From an uncultured Bacteroides sp. (lineage in GTDB: Bacteria; Bacteroidota; Bacteroidia; Bacteroidales; Bacteroidaceae), in contig CASDXG010000030.1 in assembly GCA_949285025.1 (NCBI GenBank), positions 1 to 64,000 of the forward strand: a stretch of 64,000 nt of DNA. The letters are read 5' to 3'. How positions within the stretch are numbered: the first letter of the stretch is position 1; each line of letters starts with the position of its first letter. Positions 35,867 to 44,751 of this stretch are shown piece by piece. Made by a program: the position numbers and the translations under genes. A model generated the notes under the pieces. It made no database searches, was not told where the DNA came from, and saw nothing but the letters and a program-made list of their open reading frames with translations.

Positions 35867-38179
35867 ATGAAGAAGGTGTTTCATCGTTATATAAATTTAT
35901 TGTTGCTTTCCGTGATATTGGCAGGATGCTCCGTGAGTAAGTTTATACCGGAAGGGCATTATTTGTTGGACAACGTAAAGATAGAGTCGGATAATGAGGA
36001 GATTAAACCTGCTCAGATGAATGCCTATGTACGTCAGACTCCCAATGCAAAATGGTTTAGTCTGTTTAAAGTTCCTTTATATATATATGGAGCTTCAGGA
36101 AAGGATTCCACGAAATGGATAAACCGGTTCTGGAGAAAATTGGGGGATGCTCCTGTCATATACGATAGAAACGAGGCGATAATGACGAGGGATGAATTAT
36201 GTAAAGCCGTTCAGAATATGGGGTATATGGGTGCAGGAGTGGAATTGCTGGAAGAGACTGACGGGAATAAAATGAAAGTACGATACCGCATTTCATCGGG
36301 AAAGCCCTATGTGATAGATAAAATAAATTATGATATTCCGGATGAGAAAATACGCGGATATTTTATGGCAGATTCGGCACGCATGCTGCTTCGCCCGGGA
36401 ATGCGCTTCGATGTAAACGTACTGGATGCGGAAAGGCAACGTATTACCGAACTGCTTCAAAATAATGGATATTACCGGTTCAATAAAGATTTTATTGCAT
36501 TCCGTGCCGATACGATGCTCAATACTTATCGGGTCGATGTAACATTGCAACTGCTGCCTTACCAACGGAAACGGGATGATGTACCTTCTGCACACTCTCA
36601 ATATCGGTTGCGTAATGTCAACTATTTGTTGGATTTCGACTCTTCTTCGTTGGAAGGATATGAGCTTCAAGGTTTGAATCATACACAGTCAGATGGAATT
36701 AATGTTTATTATGCCGATAAACTGTTCCTTCGTCCGAAAGTAATTTCTAATTCAAATTATCTGCATTCCGGCAATTTGTATAGAAGTCGTGATATTCAAA
36801 ACACTTATTCGTCGTTGGGACGTTTATCGATTTTGAAATATTCTAATGTACGATTTTCCGAGATAGAAGAGAATGACTCATTGTTTCTGGATGCCAATGT
36901 TACCTTGTCGCGTAATAAAAACCAATCGGTTTCATTTGAAATCGAAGGGACAAACTCTGCAGGGGATTTGGGAGCTGCCGCTTCTGTTGCTTATACGCAT
37001 CGGAATTTATTTAAAGGCTCTGAAGCGCTTACTGTGAAGTTGCGTGGAGCCTACGAAGCGATTACCGGATTGGAAGGATATTCTAACAGTAATTATACGG
37101 AATATGGGGCAGAGGCCAGTCTGAACTTTCCGGAATTTATGTTCCCTTTTCTGTCTGCAGATTTTAAGCGTCGTATCAGGGCAACGTCGGAAGTCAGCAT
37201 AAAGTATAACTGGCAGATTCGTCCGGAATTTGAAAGAACTTTGGCTTCGGCCTCATGGAGTTATCGTTGGACGAAGAGACAGAACACGACTCATCGTTTT
37301 GATTTGTTGGATATAAATTATATTTATATGCCATTTACCTCATCGGCTTTCGATGCATATCTTGATGAGATGGATCAGATAAACCCTCTTTTGCGGCATA
37401 GTTACGAAGATTTGTTTATCGTCCGTTTGGGATATACTTATACATATAACAGTGCGGGGGCAGCTGCATTGAAAACTTCCAAACGAAATTCTTATTCGAT
37501 TCGTTTCAATATAGAGGAAGCTGGTAACTTGCTTTATGCATTTTCTCGTCTGGTTCATAAGAAGCCGAAATATGGAGAGGCTTATCAATTGGCTAATATT
37601 GACTTTGCCCAATATATAAAGGCCGACTTTGACTTTGCAAAGAACTTTATGATTGATGAACGCAATTCGTTGGTCTTTCATATTGGTCTCGGTATCGGTT
37701 ATCCTTATGGGAATTCGAAAAGTCTGCCTTTTGAGAAACTTTATTTTTCCGGTGGCGCAAATAGCGTAAGAGGATGGAGCGTCCGCTCATTGGGGCCGGG
37801 AAGTTATGCCGGAAGTTCCAATGCGATTGATTATGTAAATCGGACGGGAGATATAAAACTTGACTTGAATCTGGAGTATCGTACGTATTTATTTTGGAAA
37901 TTGAACGGAGCTGTTTTCATTGATACCGGGAATATATGGAATATCCGTTCGCAGGGTTTACAGACAGAGGGCGTATTTAAGTTCGATCGCTTTTATAAGC
38001 AGTTGGCTGTTGCGTATGGTTTAGGTATCCGTTTCGATTTGGATTTTCTGATACTTCGTTTTGACGGCGGTATGAAAGCAGTGAATCCGATGTGTACAGG
38101 GCGTGACCGTTTCCCCATAATATCTCCTAAATTTTCCCGGGATTTTACATTTCATTTTGCAGTAGGTTATCCGTTCTAA
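35867..38179 (+). CDS. tamL: TamL: TamA/BamA-family outer-membrane lipoprotein
   Basis: A 770-residue Omp85-family protein. It has a lipoprotein signal with lipobox LAGC (C21), unlike classical TamA. POTRA-like domains fill roughly residues 25-260 (YLLDNVKIESDNEEI; KPYVIDKINYDI). The C-terminal barrel has the conserved loop motif FSGGANSVRGW and ends in Phe (FHFAVGYPF). Lipidated TamA-like proteins are typical of Bacteroidetes and work with TamB in the outer membrane. A tamB gene is not next to it here. Confidence 0.87.
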   Translation: MKKVFHRYINLLLLSVILAGCSVSKFIPEGHYLLDNVKIESDNEEIKPAQMNAYVRQTPNAKWFSLFKVPLYIYGASGKDSTKWINRFWRKLGDAPVIYDRNEAIMTRDELCKAVQNMGYMGAGVELLEETDGNKMKVRYRISSGKPYVIDKINYDIPDEKIRGYFMADSARMLLRPGMRFDVNVLDAERQRITELLQNNGYYRFNKDFIAFRADTMLNTYRVDVTLQLLPYQRKRDDVPSAHSQYRLRNVNYLLDFDSSSLEGYELQGLNHTQSDGINVYYADKLFLRPKVISNSNYLHSGNLYRSRDIQNTYSSLGRLSILKYSNVRFSEIEENDSLFLDANVTLSRNKNQSVSFEIEGTNSAGDLGAAASVAYTHRNLFKGSEALTVKLRGAYEAITGLEGYSNSNYTEYGAEASLNFPEFMFPFLSADFKRRIRATSEVSIKYNWQIRPEFERTLASASWSYRWTKRQNTTHRFDLLDINYIYMPFTSSAFDAYLDEMDQINPLLRHSYEDLFIVRLGYTYTYNSAGAAALKTSKRNSYSIRFNIEEAGNLLYAFSRLVHKKPKYGEAYQLANIDFAQYIKADFDFAKNFMIDERNSLVFHIGLGIGYPYGNSKSLPFEKLYFSGGANSVRGWSVRSLGPGSYAGSSNAIDYVNRTGDIKLDLNLEYRTYLFWKLNGAVFIDTGNIWNIRSQGLQTEGVFKFDRFYKQLAVAYGLGIRFDLDFLILRFDGGMKAVNPMCTGRDRFPIISPKFSRDFTFHFAVGYPF

Positions 38180-38190
38180 AAGAATTATAT

Positions 38191-38442
38191 ATGGAAAAAT
38201 CGGAAGTAAAGTTGTATACAGAGACAGAATTGGAGGAGTTGATTTCTTGGTTTGCCGATAAAGAACTTCCTCATTCCTATCAGGTTGATAAGGCAACATA
38301 TGTGCCTGATTTGCAAGATACGCTGAAACGTTTGTTTGAACAGGCCCGTATTTGCAGGGAAAACCCGAGAATGCAGGGATGTATCTTTCTGTTGGAAAGA
38401 ATTAAGCATGGTTTGGAGCAAACCGAAGTAACCCATTCTTAA
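38191..38442 (+). CDS. Small conserved protein of unknown function
   Basis: An 83-residue acidic, mostly helical protein (LYTETELEELISWFADKELP ... FLLERIKHGLEQ). It follows tamL after 11 bases, so it is probably co-transcribed. It resembles short DUF6965-like proteins, but I am not certain. There is no signal peptide. Confidence 0.65.
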   Translation: MEKSEVKLYTETELEELISWFADKELPHSYQVDKATYVPDLQDTLKRLFEQARICRENPRMQGCIFLLERIKHGLEQTEVTHS

Positions 38443-38550
38443 TGTCGGGTTGTGTGATTATTCAGAGAATGCGATTCCATTGTTTTCTCTGATTCTTTGC
38501 TATGCTGTGTGTAAGAGTTTGGCCGAGAAATGCAGAATCCTTTTTTTGAT

Positions 38551-38593
38551 ATAATTGAGAATCTGTGCTGTTTCGTTTTAAGATTCTCATTAT
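38551..38593. repeat. Hairpin without a T-run
   Basis: ATAATTGAGAATCT (38551-38564) pairs with AGATTCTCATTAT (38581-38593) with one bulged base. Neither strand has a T-run in the right place. It lies between convergent genes (the small tamL neighbour and lysA) and may still mark the ends of transcripts. Confidence 0.45.
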
Positions 38594-38636
38594 ATCTTAA
38601 GGGAATTAAGCGGATTTTCGGAGGATGAGCAGATGT

Positions 38637-39797
38637 TTATATAAATTCATCGGAGAGATATCCTTTGGGTAATGGTCGGCAATTATATCCCGATGCCATA
38701 ATCTCTCCATAAGCTCCGGCAGAACGGATAGCAATTAAATCGTTCCGTTGGGCTTGATTCAGGTCGATTGCCTTGCCAAATACATCAGATGATTCGCAAA
38801 TCGGGCCTACGACATCGTAAGTTTCTTGGGCCTTGTCTGAAGAGATGTTTTCTATTTTATGGTAAGCCTGGTATAAAGCCGGTCTGATTAAATCGGTCAT
38901 TCCTCCATCTACTATGGCAAATTGTTTGTTGACTCCTTGTTTTATATAAATAACTTTGGTGATGAGGCTTCCGCATTGTCCAACGATGGAGCGTCCCAAT
39001 TCGAAATGAAGTGTCTGTTGCGGGCGCAATTTCAGATGTTTATGATAGGTTGCGAAATACTGGGCAAAATCGGGAATCGGTTGTCGATTCGGGTGTGCAT
39101 AGTCAATACCTAAGCCGCCTCCTACATTGATATGCTCAACAATGATTTGTCGGTTAAATAATTTTTGTTGCAATTCATTTATTCTGTTACATAAAGCCAC
39201 GAAATCCCCCATGTCAAGAATTTGCGAACCGATATGAAAATGCAGTCCGACAAATTTTACATTTTTCATTTCAAGAGCAAGGTCGATTACATGATTCATC
39301 TCTTGCATGCTGATGCCGAACTTATTTTCGGCCAATCCCGTAGTGATGTTGGCATGTGTATGTGCGCCGACATCGGGATTGATGCGGAAAGCGATGCGGG
39401 CTATTTTCCCTTTGGCTTGAGCTAATTTATTGATAACCTCCAGCTCGGGTATGGATTCTACATTGAAGCAGAATATATCATAATCCAATCCGAGGTTAAT
39501 TTCTTCATCGGTTTTACCCACACCGGCATAGACGATTTTATCGAAAGGAAATCCGGCTTTTATAGCTGCTTTAATTTCTCCGCCGCTAACACAGTCGGCT
39601 CCTAATCCATTTTCGCGGATGATATTAAGAATTTTCGGATTAGCATTGGCTTTGATTGCGTAGTGAACACAAAAATTCTCATATTTACCGACTTCTTTTT
39701 TGACCGTATTTAATGTTGCTCTTAATAAATTTCCATCGTAATAATAGAAGGGAGTCTGAATGTTTTTGAATTTGTCTATGGGAAAATTTCCTTTCAT
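38637..39797 (-). CDS. lysA: Diaminopimelate decarboxylase
   Basis: A 386-residue PLP enzyme making lysine from meso-diaminopimelate, the last step of the pathway. The PLP lysine is in the conserved VHYAIKANANPKIL. The glycine loop for PLP phosphate is VGGGLGIDYAHP, and the other active-site block is PICESSDVFG. I chose the ATG at 39797 (MKGNFPIDKFKNIQTPFYYY), which begins the conserved fold. It follows lysC after 100 bases, so the two lysine genes are paired. Confidence 0.94.
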   Translation of the reverse strand: MKGNFPIDKFKNIQTPFYYYDGNLLRATLNTVKKEVGKYENFCVHYAIKANANPKILNIIRENGLGADCVSGGEIKAAIKAGFPFDKIVYAGVGKTDEEINLGLDYDIFCFNVESIPELEVINKLAQAKGKIARIAFRINPDVGAHTHANITTGLAENKFGISMQEMNHVIDLALEMKNVKFVGLHFHIGSQILDMGDFVALCNRINELQQKLFNRQIIVEHINVGGGLGIDYAHPNRQPIPDFAQYFATYHKHLKLRPQQTLHFELGRSIVGQCGSLITKVIYIKQGVNKQFAIVDGGMTDLIRPALYQAYHKIENISSDKAQETYDVVGPICESSDVFGKAIDLNQAQRNDLIAIRSAGAYGEIMASGYNCRPLPKGYLSDEFI

Positions 39798-39897
39798 TTG
39801 TTGGGTCTTTAGGAGGTTATTGATGGAAAGAATAGATTGAAACAAGCGGGATGAAAGATTTTTATGACTGACATCCGCTTGTCTTGTTTGATAAAGT

Positions 39898-41214
39898 TTA
39901 TTCGTTGAACAACACTTTACTTAGTGATTGCAAAGCTTTCTTTTTGTCGGCTTCTCGTATTAAAAAAGAGATATTGTAATTGCTTCCGCCAAAAGAAATC
40001 ATGCGAACCGGGATGTCTCGCATGGCATCAAGTGCTTTTGCTTCAAAACCTACGTTTTCCCACATTAAATCACCGACTACACAGATAATGCACATGTCAT
40101 GATCTACAGTAACGGTTCCGTATTTTTTCAGGTCATCAACGATTTCGTTTAAGTGTTTTGTGTTGTCAATCGACATGGAGACCGCCACTTCAGAAGTACA
40201 AACCATATCAATTGCTGTCTGATAGCTTTCGAATATTTCAAAAACTTTACGCAGGAAGCCATAGGCAAGCAGCATGCGGCTTGATTTGATTTTTATGGCT
40301 GTTATGTTATCTTTTGCTGCAACAGCTTTAATTTTTCCTTTTTCTGTGTCATTTGATATTAGTGTACCGGGAGCACTAGGTTCCATTGTATTCAGCAGAC
40401 GGACTGGAATATTTGCATATTTTGCCGGCTGGACGCAGGTCGGATGTAGTATTTTTGCTCCGAAATATGCTAATTCTGCTGCTTCTTCGAAGTGCAATTG
40501 TCGCACGGGAGATGTTTTTTCTACAATGCGCGGGTCGTTATCATGCATGCCGTCGATGTCCGTCCATATTTGAATTTCAGAGGCGTTTATTGCTGCACCT
40601 ATCAGAGAAGCTGTGTAGTCGCTGCCTCCTCTTTGTAAATTGTCGATTTCTCCGTAAGCATTTCTGCAGATGAATCCCTGTGTGATATAGATTTCCTGGT
40701 CAGGATTCGCTTCTAATTGTAAAGACAATTTCTCGCGGATATAGTTTAAATCAGGCTCGCTGTTTTTGTCTGTCCGCATAAATTCTAAAGCTGGAATCAG
40801 TACGGTTTTTATACCTTGTTCGCAAAGATAATTTGTAACCATATTTGTTGATATGATTTCTCCTTGTGCAAGTATGACTTTTTCTTCGAACAGCGTAAAG
40901 ATATCTTTCGTGTAAGAACGGATATAATCGAATACGGATTTGACAAATTCGAGTGTTTTTTGTTTGTACTCTTCGGTAGAATAAAGCTCTTCGATGTGCT
41001 GTTTATACGTATTTTCCAGCTTGTTGATGATTTCATTTGCGCCTTCCGGATTCTTTTTATACAGATAATCCGAGATTTCTACCAAAGTATTTGTTGTCCC
41101 CGACATAGCTGATAATACAACAATCTTCTGTTCGCCGTCAGTGATTAATTTGGCAACATCTTTCATTCTTTGGGCAGATCCTACAGATGTTCCTCCAAAC
41201 TTTAAAACTTTCAT
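39898..41214 (-). CDS. lysC: Aspartate kinase
   Basis: A 438-residue enzyme that phosphorylates aspartate, the entry to lysine, threonine and methionine synthesis. The start MKVLKFGGTSVG is the kinase signature. Later blocks are GGSDYTASLIGAA and WTDIDGMHDNDPR. Two C-terminal ACT domains (about 300-438) probably mediate feedback control by an amino acid. It is monofunctional, without a homoserine dehydrogenase domain. I prefer the ATG at 41214 over a TTG at 41226. There is no lysine riboswitch in the short upstream gap. Confidence 0.95.
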   Translation of the reverse strand: MKVLKFGGTSVGSAQRMKDVAKLITDGEQKIVVLSAMSGTTNTLVEISDYLYKKNPEGANEIINKLENTYKQHIEELYSTEEYKQKTLEFVKSVFDYIRSYTKDIFTLFEEKVILAQGEIISTNMVTNYLCEQGIKTVLIPALEFMRTDKNSEPDLNYIREKLSLQLEANPDQEIYITQGFICRNAYGEIDNLQRGGSDYTASLIGAAINASEIQIWTDIDGMHDNDPRIVEKTSPVRQLHFEEAAELAYFGAKILHPTCVQPAKYANIPVRLLNTMEPSAPGTLISNDTEKGKIKAVAAKDNITAIKIKSSRMLLAYGFLRKVFEIFESYQTAIDMVCTSEVAVSMSIDNTKHLNEIVDDLKKYGTVTVDHDMCIICVVGDLMWENVGFEAKALDAMRDIPVRMISFGGSNYNISFLIREADKKKALQSLSKVLFNE

Positions 41215-41251
41215 TTTGCCTTTCAAAATTTAATGAGTAACTAATACGTTG

Positions 41252-41259
41252 CAAATATA
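41252..41259 (-). promoter_or_regulatory. Candidate -7 box of lysC
   Basis: TATATTTG on the minus strand matches TAnnTTTG and lies 38 bases before the lysC ATG. This suggests lysC-lysA can be transcribed apart from the ftsE block upstream. Confidence 0.5.
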
Positions 41260-41332
41260 GCGATAAAAGTATGAAATTTTGAGAACCGATATTGGAAATA
41301 ATTTCTTTTACCATGCTTTTTTTTAGAATATA

Positions 41333-42010
41333 CTAAGTGCTTATCGGTGAGAGACGGTGATTTTCGCAGCAATATACTTTCCCTGGAAAATCGTTCAGGT
41401 GATTTAAATTATGTGTGGTGATGATGACTGCGGAGCCTTGTTCGCTGATTTGTTTTAGCACTTCCACGATTTTACTTCCGGTTTCTCCATCCAGGTTGCC
41501 GGTAGGTTCATCAGCCAAGATTATCTGCGGCTTGTTTAAAATGGCGCGTGCTATTACGATTCGCTGCTGTTCGCCTCCCGAAAGTTCATTGGGCATTTTG
41601 TAGCCTTTATTCTCCATTTTTACCATATTCAGGGCTTCTTGGATACGGAATTCTCGTTCAGATTCGTTTTTCCATCCCGTTGCTTTCAGAACAAATTCCA
41701 GATTGTCGTGTACATTCCTGTCTGTTAAGAGTTGAAAATCTTGGAAGACGATGCCTAATTTACGTCGTAATTCGGAAATATGTTTGGCTTTTATGTTGCG
41801 CATGTCATAGCCTAAGACGGAAGCTTGTCCGTCGGTAATTTCCAATTCTCCGTAAATGGTTTTTAAGAAGCTGGATTTGCCTGTTCCTACTTTGCCTATC
41901 AGGTAGGTAAAATCTCCCGCACAGAGTTCAAAGTCGATATCGGTAAGGATATCGAAACCTTGCTGGTTGATGGTTACTTTCTTATAGTCGATGAGCGGTC
42001 GTATATCCAT
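41333..42010 (-). CDS. ftsE: FtsE-like ABC ATPase
   Basis: A 225-residue ABC ATPase. It has Walker [10 protein letters not shown], signature [14 protein letters not shown], Walker [13 protein letters not shown] and the His switch THNL. FtsE energises the FtsX membrane partner to control peptidoglycan hydrolases at the division site. No ftsX gene is adjacent, so the partner is encoded elsewhere. It lies 6 bases after hisIE at the end of the dnaN-his block. A general LolD/MacB-type ATPase is possible, but FtsE fits better. Confidence 0.88.
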   Translation of the reverse strand: MDIRPLIDYKKVTINQQGFDILTDIDFELCAGDFTYLIGKVGTGKSSFLKTIYGELEITDGQASVLGYDMRNIKAKHISELRRKLGIVFQDFQLLTDRNVHDNLEFVLKATGWKNESEREFRIQEALNMVKMENKGYKMPNELSGGEQQRIVIARAILNKPQIILADEPTGNLDGETGSKIVEVLKQISEQGSAVIITTHNLNHLNDFPGKVYCCENHRLSPIST

Positions 42011-42016
42011 GTTTTA

Positions 42017-42628
42017 TCAGTGTTTTTTCCAGGTATCGCTGTGACGCTCTTTGAGTTCGCGGGCTAAATCCTCGATGCGATATCCTTTAGACGTTAGTAA
42101 AACGATTAGATGGTAAAGAAGATCGGCTCCTTCATATATCAGTCTTTCATCGGTTCCGTTACATGCTTCGATAATGGTTTCTACGGCTTCTTCACCGACC
42201 TTTTGTGCCATTTTGTTGATTCCCGATTTGAATAAGCTGGTGGTATAAGACTTTTCCGGCATTTCTTCGTGACGTTTGTCAATAAAGTTTTGCAGTTCTT
42301 TTAGGAAAAGAATGTCTTCTTCATTTTTTTCTCCCCAACAGGTGTCGGTACCTTTGTGGCAGACTGGTCCGCAGGGATTGGCCTTTATCAGAAGTGTATC
42401 GTTATCGCAATCTGGAAGTATGGATACGACATTCAGGAAATTGCCGCTTTCTTCACCTTTTGTCCACAGACGGTTTTTCGTGCGGCTGAAGAAGGTTACT
42501 TTCCCGCTTGCTAATGTTTGTTCGTATGCTTCTTTATTCATGAATCCTAACATCAGTACTTTCTGGGTGTAATTATCCTGTATGATGGCGGGAATCAAAC
42601 CGTTCATTTTGTTGAAATTCAGTTCCAT
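42017..42628 (-). CDS. hisIE: Bifunctional phosphoribosyl-AMP cyclohydrolase / phosphoribosyl-ATP pyrophosphatase
   Basis: A 203-residue fused enzyme for steps 2 and 3 of histidine synthesis. The HisI half (1-105) has FFSRTKNRLWTKGEESGN and the metal-binding cysteines in CGPVCHKGTDTCWG. The HisE half (110-203) has MAQKVGEEAVETIIE and GADLLYHLIVLL. It is 22 bases after hisF, in a hisH-hisA-hisF-hisIE run. Confidence 0.96.
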   Translation of the reverse strand: MELNFNKMNGLIPAIIQDNYTQKVLMLGFMNKEAYEQTLASGKVTFFSRTKNRLWTKGEESGNFLNVVSILPDCDNDTLLIKANPCGPVCHKGTDTCWGEKNEEDILFLKELQNFIDKRHEEMPEKSYTTSLFKSGINKMAQKVGEEAVETIIEACNGTDERLIYEGADLLYHLIVLLTSKGYRIEDLARELKERHSDTWKKH

Positions 42629-42650
42629 AAATTGTATGTATTTAATGTTT

Positions 42651-43406
42651 TTATAATCTGATATTGATGTTTTCTTTGCAAAGATACCGTTTTAAATCAG
42701 GAATTGGTATTTCTCCGAAGTGAAAAACACTGGCTGCTAAAGCGGCATCGGCTTTCCCTTTTGTGAATGCATCTTTAAAATCTTCTTTTTTTCCGGCTCC
42801 TCCCGATGCGATAACCGGGATGCTTAATATGTCATGCAGGTGCGATAATGCTTCGTTTGCGTATCCTTTTTTTACACCATCATGGTCCATGCTGGTAAAA
42901 AGTATTTCTCCTGCACCACGTTCATTTGCTTCTTGTGCCCATTCAAACAGCTCGTATTCTGTTTCTATTCGTCCTCCGTTTAGATAGCATTTCCATCCTT
43001 GTGGTGTTTGGCGGGCATCAATTGCCACAACACAGACTTGCGAACCGAAGTTTCTTGCAATGTCGTTTATCAACTGAGGGTTGCGGATGGCCGAAGAGTT
43101 GATGGAGATTTTGTCGGCTCCGGCGTTTAGAAGTCGTTCCACATCGTGAAGTTCGTGGATGCCTCCGCCCACAGTAAAGGGGATATTTATGTGTGCTGCG
43201 ATGCGTTTTACAAGTTCGGTAAATGTTTTTCTGCCTTCGTGACTGGCGGTAATATCTAAGTAGACGAGTTCATCGGCACCTTGTTCGCTATAGTTCATCC
43301 CTAATTCTACCGGGTCACCGGCTTGCCGAAGATTGATAAAGTTCGTACCCTTTACCGTTTGTCCGTCCTTGATGTCTAAACAAGGTATAATTCTTTTTGC
43401 TAACAT
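42651..43406 (-). CDS. hisF: Imidazole glycerol phosphate synthase, cyclase subunit
   Basis: A 251-residue TIM barrel. The beginning [20 protein letters not shown] places a catalytic aspartate at strand 1. Phosphate-binding turns are [20 protein letters not shown] and [12 protein letters not shown]. With HisH it makes IGP and AICAR. It is 12 bases after hisA. Confidence 0.96.
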   Translation of the reverse strand: MLAKRIIPCLDIKDGQTVKGTNFINLRQAGDPVELGMNYSEQGADELVYLDITASHEGRKTFTELVKRIAAHINIPFTVGGGIHELHDVERLLNAGADKISINSSAIRNPQLINDIARNFGSQVCVVAIDARQTPQGWKCYLNGGRIETEYELFEWAQEANERGAGEILFTSMDHDGVKKGYANEALSHLHDILSIPVIASGGAGKKEDFKDAFTKGKADAALAASVFHFGEIPIPDLKRYLCKENINIRL

Positions 43407-43418
43407 AACGAATTGTTT

Positions 43419-44138
43419 TTATAAAAAGGTGCTGAGCTTTTTCAGAGAAATTCGCCCTTCGTATAACGCTTTCCCGAATACAACGGCAGGGATGCCGGCT
43501 TTATCTAATTTTTGAATGTCTTCTATGCAAGACACTCCTCCGCTTGCGATGAGATGTAGTTCGGGAAATTCTTTCATAATGTTTTTGTAAAGGTCGATAG
43601 AAGGTCCTGCCAGCATGCCGTCGCACTGTATATCTGTGCAAAGAACTTTATGGATTCCTTTTTCTATATATTGCCTTAAAAAGGGCATTAGCTCTTGCTG
43701 GCTTTCTTCTTTCCATCCGTTGATGGCAATTTTATTTCCTTTTACATCGGCTCCGAGAATGATTTGTTCGTACCCGTATTTTTGCAGCCAGTGTATGAAC
43801 AGTTCCGGCTGTTTTACGGCAATGCTGCCTAATGTAACCATTTGTGCCCCGTTGTCGAAAGCGATGACCAGGTCTTCGTCACTCTTTATTCCTCCGCCGA
43901 AGTCAATAATAAGCGATGTTTTCGTGGCGATTTGTTCCAATGTACGGTAGTTGACAATGTGATGTGAGGCCGCACCGTCGAGGTCGACAATGTGTAATCG
44001 TCGCAATCCGTTTGCTTCAAATTCCTTAGCCACTTCAACGGGATTTTCGTTGTATATCTTTTTTGATTCGTACATGCCCTGTGACAGTCGTACACATTTT
44101 CCGTCAATAATGTCGATTGCAGGAATAAGTTCAAGCAT
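43419..44138 (-). CDS. hisA: ProFAR isomerase
   Basis: A 239-residue TIM-barrel isomerase of histidine synthesis. The start LIPAIDIIDGKCVRLSQG carries the first catalytic Asp. ADVKGNKIAINGW carries the second acidic site. IASGGVSCIEDIQKLDKAGI is the phosphate loop. It lies 15 bases after hisH and 12 before hisF. Confidence 0.96.
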   Translation of the reverse strand: MLELIPAIDIIDGKCVRLSQGMYESKKIYNENPVEVAKEFEANGLRRLHIVDLDGAASHHIVNYRTLEQIATKTSLIIDFGGGIKSDEDLVIAFDNGAQMVTLGSIAVKQPELFIHWLQKYGYEQIILGADVKGNKIAINGWKEESQQELMPFLRQYIEKGIHKVLCTDIQCDGMLAGPSIDLYKNIMKEFPELHLIASGGVSCIEDIQKLDKAGIPAVVFGKALYEGRISLKKLSTFL

Positions 44139-44153
44139 AATTCATGAAGGTTT

Positions 44154-44744
44154 TTAGAGGTTTATAAAATTCTTCAGTATTCTTTCACCGGTTTTACCGC
44201 TTTTTTCCGGATGAAACTGTGTGGCATAAAAATTATCTTTATGCAGGGCTGCGCTGAAAGGATGGATATACTCCGTTTGAGCTGCTGTGTAATTATTTAT
44301 AGGGACATAGTAGCTGTGTACGAAGTAAACGAATTCTTCTTTGTCGAATTCTTTGAACAGAAGGCTTTTTGTATTCGTCAAAGTATTCCATCCCATGTGG
44401 GGAATTTTTTCATCGTGCTTTTGAGGAATGAATCGTGACACATCAGTGTCGAAAATCCCTAAGCATTCGGTATCTCCTTCTTCGGAATGTCTGCACATCA
44501 ACTGCATGCCTAAGCAGATACCCAAAACCGGTTGCTTCAGCGATTTTATGAATACATCTAATTGTTCTTTGCGTAGATATTCCATTGTAGTTTTAGCTTC
44601 TCCTACACCGGGAAAGATAACTTTGTCGGCTTTTGAAAGGGTCTCCTTGTCATTTGTTATAATAGGTTCTATGCCTAAACGCCTTAATGCATGATCGACG
44701 GAAAAGATGTTTCCTGCATTATATTTAATGATTGCTATATTCAT
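44154..44744 (-). CDS. hisH: Imidazole glycerol phosphate synthase, glutaminase subunit
   Basis: A 196-residue glutamine amidotransferase supplying ammonia to HisF. The catalytic triad is C77 in GICLGMQL and the H/E pair in TQFHPEKSG. The ATG at 44744 (MNIAIIKYNAGNIFSVDHAL) is the conserved start; the frame is open 15 codons further. The gene starts 8 bases after the TPR pseudoprotease stop. Confidence 0.95.
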   Translation of the reverse strand: MNIAIIKYNAGNIFSVDHALRRLGIEPIITNDKETLSKADKVIFPGVGEAKTTMEYLRKEQLDVFIKSLKQPVLGICLGMQLMCRHSEEGDTECLGIFDTDVSRFIPQKHDEKIPHMGWNTLTNTKSLLFKEFDKEEFVYFVHSYYVPINNYTAAQTEYIHPFSAALHKDNFYATQFHPEKSGKTGERILKNFINL

Positions 44745-44751
44745 GTTGCAT

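Noticed and set aside
41215..41332. Lysine riboswitch before lysC
   Set aside because: The gap is only 118 bases, too short for the element plus expression platform, and shows no core sequence.
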